Positions 55,084-64,000 of a stretch of DNA of 64,000 nucleotides are shown here, one piece after another. The stretch is taken from the NCBI GenBank assembly GCA_034766995.1, contig CM068313.1, positions 25,595,512-25,659,511 of the forward strand, read 5' to 3'. Origin of the DNA: Acanthacorydalis orientalis. Its lineage: Eukaryota; Arthropoda; Insecta; Megaloptera; Corydalidae. Under the pieces are notes generated by a model that saw only the letters and a list, made by a program, of their open reading frames with translations, had not been told where the DNA came from and made no database searches. How positions within the stretch are numbered: the first letter of the stretch is position 1; each line of letters opens with the position of its first letter. The position numbers were made by a program, and so were the translations under genes.

Positions 55084-55577
55084 CATATACGTATACATAC
55101 ATGTTTATATATTGTCTTAAAAATTAAGAATTGCTAAACTATACAATATACTATAATGAAAATTAATATATCTGTAGTAACCTAAAATATTTCAAGAAAT
55201 TAGACTTTTCCTAAGTCTTGAATTTTTAAGTAAATAATTATTATTTGTTAATAGTAGACAAAAATGAATATTTCTATGAAGATAATTATTCTTCCAAATA
55301 TTTAATCAATTTTAACAGCTTGTCGATAAAACGTACAACCATGACGAAAAACCATATTTATTTAGTAAAATAACAAATAAATAAAATATCTAACTTTCGA
55401 TTGAAAAATCAATACACCTTTAAAAATATATTTACTGAACAGTAATTAATTCTGAACATTAAAATAAAGTACAAAAAGCTAATTCAACCGGTGCGAACAA
55501 TAGGCACATTGTTTGACGGCATCAATTTTCTACCATCTATTAAATTACTATTAAATTCGTTTCGCTTTGTTATTAAT
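53641..55577. other. A+T-rich non-coding stretch upstream of the LRR exon
   Basis: TA tracts at 53779-53841 and 54148-54208, and at 55046-55079 flanked by CATACATA. A small mixed patch lies at 53850-53990. If the upstream exon model is right, this is intron. Confidence 0.55.
54148..54208. repeat. (TA)30 microsatellite
   Basis: Uninterrupted TA run of about 61 bases, bounded by GTAT on both sides. Confidence 0.95.
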
Positions 55578-55596
55578 TCGAATATTTTTTTGTTAG
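55578..55596 (+). other. Splice acceptor of the LRR exon
   Basis: A T-rich tract (ATATTTTTTTGTTAG) ending in AG at 55595-55596, immediately before the change to balanced coding composition. Confidence 0.6.
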
Positions 55597-55658
55597 GTGA
55601 GCGACGTGGTGTAATCAAACCGACAATCAACTCGTCATCAAAGCCGGTCAAAGGAACC

Positions 55659-55802
55659 ATGATGGCTGTGACTGGGGGACGACGTCGCGCGGGGTCTGCC
55701 ATATGGGAATTACTAGCCACCCTCGGCATGCTTCACGTTGCGACGCTCACCCTGCTCACGCCACCCTGTCCGCCTGAATGCATTTGCTTGTCGCAAACAC
55801 AG
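55659..55802 (+). CDS. First coding exon of a secreted/membrane LRR protein
   Basis: 48 codons, phase 0 at the end. The exon probably begins at 55597 with 62 bases of 5' leader. Two adjacent ATGs (55659, 55662) follow AACC. I chose them because the open frame to their left (from 55491) is A+T-rich intron-like sequence before the acceptor. The protein has a basic start with three Arg (residues 8-10) and a hydrophobic core at about residues 18-34 (signal peptide). It ends PPCPPECICLSQTQ. C-x3-C-x-C is the opening of an LRR N-terminal cap, found in extracellular LRR receptors and adhesion proteins of animals. The exon stops at CAG|GTATGT. The cap's fourth Cys and all leucine-rich repeats must lie in later exons, none of which was found before 64000. 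The exact family member cannot be named. Confidence 0.75.
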
Positions 55803-55808
55803 GTATGT
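55803..55808 (+). other. Splice donor of the LRR exon
   Basis: CAG|GTATGT matches the metazoan 5' splice site well. Sequence composition falls back to A+T-rich within about 100 bases. Confidence 0.7.
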
Positions 55809-56256
55809 TTGATATATGCCGCAGTGTGTGCATATATTCTTAGGCAAATACTAATACCATTATTCATGCATATATATTTCTAAAGGTTATATTTATGTCC
55901 TTTAACAGCAGAAACGTTTTACGTATATGATGTTTAAATCGTCAATAAATAAGCACAGATAATAGAAATATCTTTTACAGTGTCGCAAAAAAAACAATAT
56001 AAAGATTTAAAAAAGTATAGTTATTTTTTCTTACTATGTTTTGTTGATGATTTCAATATAGTGTTTTTAAATTTAAGTTATTAAACAAAATATTCAATTA
56101 TTTTAAGTTTATTTAGTTTATTTTCTAATTTTTAAATAATATATAACTTGATTTAAAAAAAAGTACATATAATACAATAAATTATTCCAAAAATACACAC
56201 AAATAGAAAATAATATTATTAATAAAGTGTGTTACACATGTTACTTCATTTTGAAA

Positions 56257-56258
<2 letters not shown>

Positions 56259-56307
<49 letters not shown>
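56259..56307. repeat. (TA)24 microsatellite
   Basis: Uninterrupted TA run of about 49 bases. Confidence 0.95.
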
Positions 56308-56312
<5 letters not shown>

Positions 56313-56379
56313 TTTGATTGATAGATATATGTTCTTTTAATGTAAGTTTATACATTATTTTTTAAATCAACATATATAT

Positions 56380-56416
56380 AGAGAGAGAGAGAGAGAGGAG
56401 AGATAGAGAGAGAAAG
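56380..56416. repeat. (GA)n microsatellite
   Basis: GAGA purine run with two interruptions (GGAG, GATAG), adjacent to a short TA run. Confidence 0.93.
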
Positions 56417-56905
56417 TCAATGAAATGAAATAGAAAATTTTAATTTTCATGAAGTGATTTTAATATATTCTTCAAACTTTTTTAAATAAAATGTTTTTGT
56501 ACAAATGAATGTAACAAATGAAAAAATAAATGATGGATTTTTTTTAAGATACATTATTTTTTAGCAGTCATACAAAAAATACTTTACTATAAGTATCTAC
56601 AAAATTATGAAGTCATAATTAAATTGTTTGCTAATTCACAGTCTTACACAATCGAGTATATGAATGTAAACTTACTAAAGATTAATTATTCAGTACAGAA
56701 ATACAACCTAATTGAATATTCTATACTTAATAAGTTTTATTGAACGATATTTGTATTTTATTAAGAAATGTATAAAAAAAAACATAAAAATAATTTAAAG
56801 ATGAAGTATACAAGTGGATAAATAAATAATTTTATTAATATTGCTATACTAGGAATCTACGAAAAAATATAAAATATATTCAATTTGACATATACAAGTA
56901 CATAT

Positions 56906-56965
<60 letters not shown>

Positions 56966-57315
56966 GTGTGAATAAGAATGTTCATTTGTATAAATATTTC
57001 TGTAAGAAATAATAAGTTAAACTATTTAAAACAATTTAAATTTATTCATATATTTACACGTTAGTCATATAAACTTATATATTTGTAAAACCACAAATTG
57101 GATGAGACAAAGTGACATCTTTTCATGAAAAAAAACTCCGGTTCTCCCACATTCAATTTCGTACCAGATATATATTTTATTTCTAACAACAAAATCAATA
57201 TTTCATCTGTCATATTTTTTATATTTTTTTGTTTACGTCTGCCATTTGTAACCGTACACATGCATAGACACAATCACACAACAGTAAATATATGCTAGTC
57301 ACAAAGCTATACATT

Positions 57316-57357
<42 letters not shown>

Positions 57358-57559
57358 TTATTGTAAAATATAACATAATTATACAATTTTCTTTAATACA
57401 TAAAAAATAACAATCTACAAAATTCTTAACTCAATTAATTTGTATAAAGATTTTACTATTGTATGCAAATACTCTTATAAGAATATAATATTTTCTTTAA
57501 ATGTATGTATAAGTAAATTATTTTAAGCTAGGTTAATTTTTATAGTAAGGTACATTATA

Positions 57560-57567
<8 letters not shown>

Positions 57568-57611
<44 letters not shown>
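57568..57611. repeat. (TA)22 microsatellite
   Basis: TA run continuing into GTATACATACATGTATGTG. Confidence 0.93.
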
Positions 57612-57616
<5 letters not shown>

Positions 57617-57995
57617 ACATACATGTATGTGCAAAATATGTGGGTAGAAAATAAAATATAGGATAATAAGTAAACAGATTATTAGTGACATATGTCTATA
57701 TGGAGATAATAAAAATTCTTTCTAGTCATTTCAAATATCTTCATGTTGAAATCATTTAGACAAATTTGATATGTTCTTAAGAATAAAACAAATTGTATTT
57801 ACATTCGTTACATAATTCAAATATTTTTATAACAAAAATATATAAAATTTCTTAAGAAGACAGCAAAATGTATCATACCAAGAAAATACATGAAAGAAAT
57901 ATTTCTTCTTATTCTCAATGAATTGAAATTATATATATATATATATATATACATATAAAGGTTTTTTCCGATAGGGACGCAATTTTTAAGAAGTT

Positions 57996-58052
<57 letters not shown>

Positions 58053-58944
58053 TTAATTTATTTTAGTCAGGTTATCAATTTTTCGAATTTTTTGTAATTT
58101 ATCGGATAGAATATTTTCATTTTCTTTCTTTAATTTCACTTAAGTAAGCCTAATACTATCGAACTACTTTATGATCAGTAGAGATTGAATATAATTTATA
58201 ATTTAGTGAAAGGAAATTTATTAAAAAGAAAAAAAAATCCAGAAAAGACGCCTGTTTAAGCACTGTTATCAAAAACGTCAAATAAGATTTGAATTTAATT
58301 TTCTAATTGAGATTTAGATTAGTATTAAAATCTAAACTCATGCAGATAATCATAGAGAATACAGTTTCCATTACTTTACAGTTCTAAGTAGATTAAATAA
58401 GATTAATTGATCAGTAATTGTCTATGATAATTTTTGTAAAAAGGAAAGAACATTTTTTTCGTTTTCTGCTAGAATAATTTATGTTTTTATTTTTCTATAT
58501 TTCAAAACCTTGTTTTCTTAAACTTGTCTATAAATGATTTTAGATATTAATATAAATAAAGTTAAAATATTAATTTAAGGAAAAATAATATATTATTAAC
58601 ATAGAAACATTAGAAGAAAAATATTAACTTTATATGAATGTTTTTTATTTTATTTGTATAATTAATATTTTTCTTGATTTATATATATATACATATGTAT
58701 ACACAAAAATAATAGAAGTTTTTTATTAGTTTTAAAATTCGACATTCTTATAAAAATTTCTACATAATATTTTTTTTTCAGTAGATTAGAAATAAACAGC
58801 CAGCTATTAATTTTTATCGATTGTATGACTTTTGATTAGTGGTTTCAATTGAATTTTTGTAGGATATTTATTAATCATACATTTTTAAGTTTATTTTATA
58901 TTATCAGTAAATCTTATATTTTTAATTTAGAAAATTACATATAT

Positions 58945-58991
<47 letters not shown>

Positions 58992-59089
58992 AGTATGTAG
59001 TGAACATATTAAATGATTTAAAATTCTAAACGAACCAAGATGAATAAAGAAAATATGTAAATTTAATTAATTCAAACTTTATTCATGTA

Positions 59090-59480
59090 GTTCAATAAAT
59101 GCAGTATATTCCTGAACAGCCAAAATAAGGTGAGTATATACATAGATATTATATGGAAGGATATAAAACGTGCAAGGTATCCTCATATATTGATTTGCAT
59201 TAATCCTGAATATGTTCAACCATAGAAAGTTATTTATCAATATTGTCATCACGTGGTGAATGTTGTAGTAGAAATGTGCAATGCGAAGACATAAATAAAG
59301 TCGACGGCTTCATCGTATCGTGTCTGATCGTTTTGTTTTTGATGACAGTTTTATTTTCTTCTTGCTGCTGCTAACATCGTTATCATTTTGTAATTCGCAT
59401 GAATATAACTCAGCAGCGACAACATAATTTAATATTCATTTTTGAATGTGTCGCGAAGTATTAACGTCTTGTTGAATGTA
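59090..59480. promoter_or_regulatory. Putative intronic regulatory element
   Basis: Mixed block with ATTTGCATTAATCC (59193-59206), in which a POU octamer abuts a TAATCC homeodomain site, followed by CACGTG (about 59252, palindromic E-box) and many CpG words to 59470. It would lie inside the LRR gene's intron. AAG|GTGAGT at 59130 resembles a donor, but the sequence before it has stops in every useful frame. Confidence 0.35.
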
Positions 59481-60539
59481 ATAGAATTAACTATAAATTG
59501 TTTTCTTTTACTTCATTGGTACTAAGAAAATAATCGTTTCAGAAAATCTTCGAAAAGTTGGTAATACTTTAACATTTTTCAGATGTTTTTTGTAATTAGT
59601 TTATTAAAGAATTAATAACTCATTTTTAATTAGAGATAAAGAATATTCGTTTCATATGCAGTTATTTTCTTTTATAGTTTAAAGAAATGTTATGTTTTTT
59701 AATATACGAAATATATTTCTTGTTATTTAGTGTAAATTGTATTTTTTGGTCGTATTTTCATTCCCAAACAGTTACTCTTTATTTCATTATTTCAAAAACT
59801 AATTTTGTATGTGTTTTTTTTTTTGATAATAGTATAAATACATTTATTATGTTATTTCTTCTTTTATAAAATTAAACTCAATTTTTTCTAAATTTAATAA
59901 TAGTAAATTGAAGATTTTTATAACTTCTTTTTCATTTTCATTTCTATTATACACTTTTTGTCAACCAAACTGCATATTATTTTTTATGGTAAATACTTTC
60001 ATAAAATATTCATGTATATAGAAATGGAAATATTTCGAAAATATTTGTGAATCTAGGTTTCAGTTATTACGAACTGTGTTTAATTTTATATAAAAACCGA
60101 AATATTCTTATGAATTAATAATGAAAATAAATGTAGTATAAATAAAGTTATAGTCAAATTATGTTTGTAATTGTTTTTATTCATGTATTAATTGTTATGG
60201 CACAATTTTTTATTAATGTTTTAAATAAACTTTCGTAATGAAATTGAGGCAAATGTTATAAGAAATAAAATTCATAGACAACTGTCATTTATTTTATGTT
60301 TTTATAAGTTAAATGTTATTTTAAATCAAACTCATTTCCAATAAAAGATAAATTCTTGGAATTCAAGGTTGAGAGAGATGATCTAAAGCTCTTTAAGTTT
60401 TGAACAAAAGTTCAACGAGTGTCGTTCTTTATACTTGTGTATAGTTTTTCTTATACTTGGGTCGTATCGTTGCTTCTATATACACAAACACTCTCATAAA
60501 ACACAAGACATACATATATACACACACATATATAAAGTT
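59481..60539. other. A+T-rich non-coding stretch
   Basis: Unassigned hydrophobic frame at 59687-59869. CA and CATA microsatellite fragments at about 60479-60532. Confidence 0.55.
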
Positions 60540-60800
60540 TCTCATCCAGCCGCCCACCTAGCTCCACTAGCTCCTGTATCTCGTGCGGTGTGCAGTTTTA
60601 TGGGGCGGACGTGACACCCGTGAATATTGACTGTGTGTGCTCGGACCATTTAGCGATTTGGAAACACATCATGCCTCACTCCATCACAGTAAACGCCAAC
60701 GCCAGTCCGAAATCGTATCCATGTGTGCTCTCATTTATTGCTTCTGGTTCACAGATGTACTGTACATGGTCAGAAACATACTTTGTTGAACTGTTAAATA
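60540..60800. other. Higher-complexity island
   Basis: Balanced composition over about 250 bases. A + frame from 60590 gives 77 codons (MQFYGADVTPVNIDCVCSDH...), and a minus frame is also partly open. Neither shows LRR or another known domain. It could be a regulatory element, an untranslated exon or an old repeat. Confidence 0.3.
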
Positions 60801-61789
60801 TCATTTCTGTTGATTTACGTTAAATTCTTTCGAAATATACATAAATTCATTTCGTTTATCGATTATTTACAATGATTCGAAGTTTCAAATAGAATTATAA
60901 ACTGAAAGGATTTTTATTGACTAGACGAGGGAAACTTTCAAATGCAGCGAAAAATTGATTTCATATAAACACAAAAACTTTCAAAATGTAGTAAATTTAA
61001 TACAACTTTCTTCGAGATGTCATAGATAATATAAGGTTTTTTTTAGAATTATAAAAGTTCTTTATGTATTTATTTCAAAATAACTATTAAGATAACAAGT
61101 AAAAAATTAAGATATAACCATGATATAGTATTTTAATTAAGTAAAAAAAACGTAGAAATATTTATATGAAATATATTGTCGTAAATTTTGGAAAATAAAT
61201 CTTTTCACTGAAATATATTTTTATTTTATATCACATTACTTTATTGTTAGAGTTTACATTAACATTTCTGGATTTTTCACTACTCTTTTTAGTCTTTTTA
61301 AACATTTCCATTGTTTATTTTACATTATTTTCTTTTAATTTTTCGGAGAATCAATTATAAGCCTGCTTTAGTTTTAAATATAAAATCGCATACTTGTTTC
61401 GAAGTAAATAAAAATAATTACAATAATTACACGGGTTTAAAGTAAACATGTTAAATTTTTAACTGTTTAATATTGAATTTACTTCAGATATTATTTTATT
61501 TTAAAATTGATTTGTTCAAAATTTGTGTTTTAAATACATTATTTTCATATAATTTTATTTATATTTAGTGTTATTATTTACTATATGAATTGATTTTTTT
61601 TGTGTACAAACATAAATAAATAAAACTGAATTTTAATCACTTTAATAAACAATGAGAAAGATACATTTTAAATTGAATTATACGAAGTTAATATATTTGT
61701 GTGTCAGTAAAAATTTGTGTATTTATCCATTTGTGTACACACATTAGTAACGAGTAAATACGAAAAGTAAATGAATAACATTAACTGAG
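60801..61789. other. A+T-rich non-coding stretch
   Basis: No feature is seen. Confidence 0.55.
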
Positions 61790-62170
61790 TCGTATTGCTT
61801 GTATGAAATGTTTATTCCATTCTTGTGTTTTTGTAATCGCCTTCTGGCGTCTCTGAATTCCTAAATCTTCCTTTTGTCTATCTTTTTCATCTCCATCTCT
61901 TCTTAACAAAAACATCGAAACAATTATTACATTTGTCTCAACGTTTATCTGCATCGCATTATATCAAAACTTGCTCCGGGTAACACGAATGAAAACCACA
62001 CAGTTTTCGTCCGTGTTTCCATCTCTGGAACAATTCAGTATGGGAGTATCCACATGCCACAATGTCGCGCTCGCTTTGAATATGTCTACTGGTTGGGCGT
62101 TGTTTGCTTTCCTTCTCTTTCGCTATTGGGGAGAGTATATACAGAACCCGACTAGTTATATTAGTTCAAA
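61790..62170. other. Higher-complexity island
   Basis: Mixed sequence, pyrimidine-rich at 61850-61910 and CpG-containing at 61975-62125. The frame from 61971 is open for 97 codons with a hydrophobic MSTGWALFAFLLFRYW segment but no good donor or known domain. I do not support it as a gene. Confidence 0.3.
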
Positions 62171-62701
62171 AAAAAATTTAACACGCGTCGATATTTATTT
62201 ATTAACTCAAAAAACGCACATAATAAGTTCAATATTAGATCCGTTTGATAAAATATATCTATGAATATTTAATTCTTTTTACCTATTTATATAATTAACT
62301 ACTTTTCAAATTTGTATCATAGTTTCTAACAAGGTTTTTCTCATATTTGCTGATATATTTAATTTTTATATTTTCACACATTTTTTTAATTTCTCAAACC
62401 AAACTTCTTACATTTTTTAATGTTATGTGTTTGAAAATTTAACCATAATTTTCAGATATTTTTTTAGAGCCATTCTATTATTTTTTCTCTGATATTATAT
62501 TTTTTATGCACAACTTGTAGGCTTAATTTTTATGTATTACGTCTTAGGAGAATATAAATTTATTATAAATGAATTTATTTACTAAAATAAACATTAATAA
62601 AAATATAATATCATACTACATAAGTTAAATGAGAGTAAAACTTTATGTATAGTTATGAAACATAATTATACTGTTCCCGCGAGCTTAAATTTAATTTAGA
62701 A

Positions 62702-62744
<43 letters not shown>

Positions 62745-63087
62745 TTTATTAATGAGTATATACATATTTTATAAATTAAAAGTCTTGCTTTTTATGATGA
62801 GATTTTTAGCTTAGATTTTTTATTATGTCGCATTGTCTACTTTTGTAATTTAAAAAATTGTGTGCCTGGAAAACCACGTGGTAAAAGTGAAACTTCTTTG
62901 TGATGAGTATAAGGATACTAGAGGGTATAAGAGTAAGGCATTGTTTTTAATTTTTATGAAGAACTATATTCTGTTTAATGAAAATAATAACTTTTATTTT
63001 GTTTCGATGACTTCATATTCTAAGAATGATACAATTGGCTTGTGGTAACTAAAATACGAAATGAAAACTATGGATTGTAATCGTTCG
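62171..63087. other. A+T-rich non-coding stretch
   Basis: TA tract at 62704-62741. The 62-codon frame at 62860-63048 is unassigned. It ends close to the endonuclease relic and might be part of the same decayed element. Confidence 0.45.
62704..62741. repeat. (TA)19 microsatellite
   Basis: Uninterrupted TA run of about 38 bases. Confidence 0.95.
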
Positions 63088-63455
63088 AGGTATCTTGAAA
63101 ATGTTGCATCAATATATAGTTCCTGATCTCGTAGTTGTTTTGTTCTGGTTGTTACTAATCTCCAGTTTGAGTTTTTCTTTCAGGAAAACGATCACTAGTT
63201 GTGCTTGTTGTGTAGCAAAATTAATATTAAAGTTAGCACCAAGAATCGTAGATTTTTTGGTTAAAATTCTGATTCAAAAGCGTAGCACCGTCAACTGTGT
63301 ATGCCAGCAAAACTCGACGAATGAATCGTATACTCTCATCCACGGTGTTATTTGGGAAAATATAAATTACCACCAATATTATTCGGTGACCATTTTCAAA
63401 AAGATATTCAGCTGCACATGTTTCGTCAGTGAAGATACCTCCACCACTTCCGTAG
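63088..63455 (-). pseudogene. EEP (AP-like) endonuclease relic of a transposable element
   Basis: On the minus strand from 63455: GGGIFTDETC, then ENGHRIILVVIYIFPNNTVD, then ESIRFIRRVLLAYTVDGATL, to a stop at 63233. A neighbouring frame continues as STILGANFNINFATQQAQL, IVFLKEKLKLEISNNQNK and TTTRSGTIY, with TGA at 63109-63111. This matches the endonuclease/exonuclease/phosphatase-type domains carried by arthropod mobile elements (I associate it with Helentron-type Helitrons, also with non-LTR elements), which contain 'VVxYIxPNxTV' and 'GDFNVNFA...FLKEKFNL...TTRSGTTID'. The catalytic 'GDFN' Asp is Asn here (GANFN), and one frameshift plus stops confirm it is dead. The + strand open frame 63095-63502 is its shadow. 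Confidence 0.65.
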
Positions 63456-63466
63456 CCCTAGCTAAG

Positions 63467-63550
63467 ATTTCGTGTCGCTTTGAGGCAGTACCGATTTTGT
63501 GATGCGTGCAAACGGGTTTACTCTCACTATAAAAGTTTCACTTCAAAAAT
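63467..63550. repeat. Direct repeat, copy A (84 bp)
   Basis: Begins ATTTCGTG and ends with AAAGTTTCACTTCAAAAAT. It matches copy B closely, with an especially well-kept last 30 bases and AAACGGGTTTAC block. It abuts the 5' side of the minus-strand endonuclease relic. Confidence 0.88.
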
Positions 63551-63836
63551 TCTCATAACGATGTATTTCGACTTTTCTTGGTTAGATGTCAAACATCAAA
63601 ACATTGGTATTTTCATGGAAACTTCAAACAGAAAATATGTCCAGTGTACACTATAAATAGTACATTCCGAAAAACGTGTTTACAGTAAAATAATCTGATT
63701 TTTTAATAATAATCTTATTATTTATGTTTAGTGTTCATAGTATATGACATAAGGGTATTTCGGGGGCCAAAAGTCACTAATTCTGCCACCGCGAAAGCTC
63801 GCATCGCACTTTCCCTACATTTCTCTGTTGACTAAT

Positions 63837-63917
63837 ATTTCGTGACGCGTTGCGGCATTACAGATTTTGTGACGCGTAAACGGGTTTACCTCGCTATAAA
63901 AGTTTCACTTCAAAAAT
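63837..63917. repeat. Direct repeat, copy B (81 bp)
   Basis: Second copy in the same orientation, 370 bp right of copy A. It contains GTGACGCGT twice, at 63842-63850 and 63869-63877, 27 bp apart, where copy A has decayed versions. G+C-rich sequence continues left of it (63755-63836). This looks like the end or a subterminal repeat of a transposable element. Confidence 0.88.
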
Positions 63918-64000
63918 AAAACAATAATAATCACTTGATTGATTATATTGATCACTTTAATCTAGATTCAAATATGATGCTGTGTCATATAACATATTAA

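Larger units (their letters stand above)
55809..59089 (+). other. Presumed first part of a long intron
   Basis: A+T-rich with TA tracts at 56259-56307, 56920-56953, 57318-57351, 57568-57611, 57941-57951, 58004-58047 and 58957-58989, and a GA tract at 56380-56416. No LRR-like frame is seen on the + strand. The minus frame at 57061-57273 is unassigned. Confidence 0.5.

Noticed and set aside
55491..55658. Upstream extension of the LRR frame to an ATG at 55491
   Set aside because: The sequence is A+T-rich and intron-like and contains the acceptor tract ending at 55596. The tandem ATGs at 55659 fit a signal peptide start better.
55484..55729. 81-codon minus frame
   Set aside because: Shadow of the LRR exon.
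59121..59136. AAG|GTGAGT as the donor of an LRR micro-exon
   Set aside because: The preceding sequence has stops and no LRR cap residues in the phase left by the donor at 55802.
60590..60823. 77-codon frame tested as the next LRR exon
   Set aside because: It lacks the LxxLxxLxLxxN pattern and the expected fourth cap cysteine context, and no clear acceptor precedes it in the right phase.
61971..62264. 97-codon frame with a hydrophobic segment
   Set aside because: No domain, no convincing splice sites, and the second half reverts to A+T-rich chance translation.
63095..63502. 135-codon + strand frame, longest in the window
   Set aside because: Antisense shadow of the endonuclease relic. The minus strand gives the recognisable protein.

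Overview
The window is eukaryotic, very A+T-rich nuclear DNA (about four fifths A+T by eye). It is dominated by non-coding sequence peppered with long (TA)n microsatellites, often in compound form with CA/TG, CATA or CT runs. Nothing is prokaryotic: there are no operons, no ribosome-binding sites and no dense ORFs. Most open frames over 60 codons run through TA repeats (Tyr-Ile strings) or arise by chance. The transposon types (mariner, a non-LTR retrotransposon with a restriction-like endonuclease tail, an EEP-endonuclease element) and insect-style promoter motifs suggest an arthropod, probably an insect with an unusually A+T-rich genome. That assignment is inference.

One gene part is well supported. 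A first coding exon on the + strand (55597-55802, CDS from 55659) has a splice acceptor, two tandem ATGs, a signal peptide and the start of an LRR N-terminal cysteine cap (CPPECIC), and ends at a clean GT donor. The rest of that secreted or membrane LRR protein must lie beyond the window, so its next intron exceeds 8 kb. A weaker candidate is a minus-strand signal-peptide exon at 39527-39595. About 1.6 kb upstream of it, in the same orientation, lies a compact promoter-like island (41230-41385) with TATAAATA, an initiator at the right distance and three TTCCGGAA ETS-type sites. A second promoter-like island at 7250-7830 holds a 12-bp palindrome containing TATCGATA (the insect DRE motif). A third island at 51595-52000 ends in a good splice donor and could be a 5' untranslated exon of the LRR gene.

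Four transposable-element remnants were read by translation. They are an internally deleted mariner with both inverted termini and its TA target duplication (27545-28095), an older mariner transposase relic on the + strand (10735-11240), the 3' end of a non-LTR retrotransposon on the minus strand (30690-31310), and a frameshifted EEP endonuclease relic on the minus strand (63088-63455) abutting an 84-bp sequence repeated 370 bp away. A fifth coding-like stretch (29316-29671, minus) has no ATG and is unidentified.

Between these lie islands of higher complexity (1.2, 5.2, 9.8, 14.4, 19.2, 21.4, 34.4, 36.8, 44.6, 49.4, 52.6, 53.5, 59.3, 60.7 and 62 kb) that stand out sharply from the TA-rich background. 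They look like conserved non-coding or regulatory DNA, but only cross-species alignment can show this. No rRNA, tRNA, CRISPR array or convincing new molecular system was seen.
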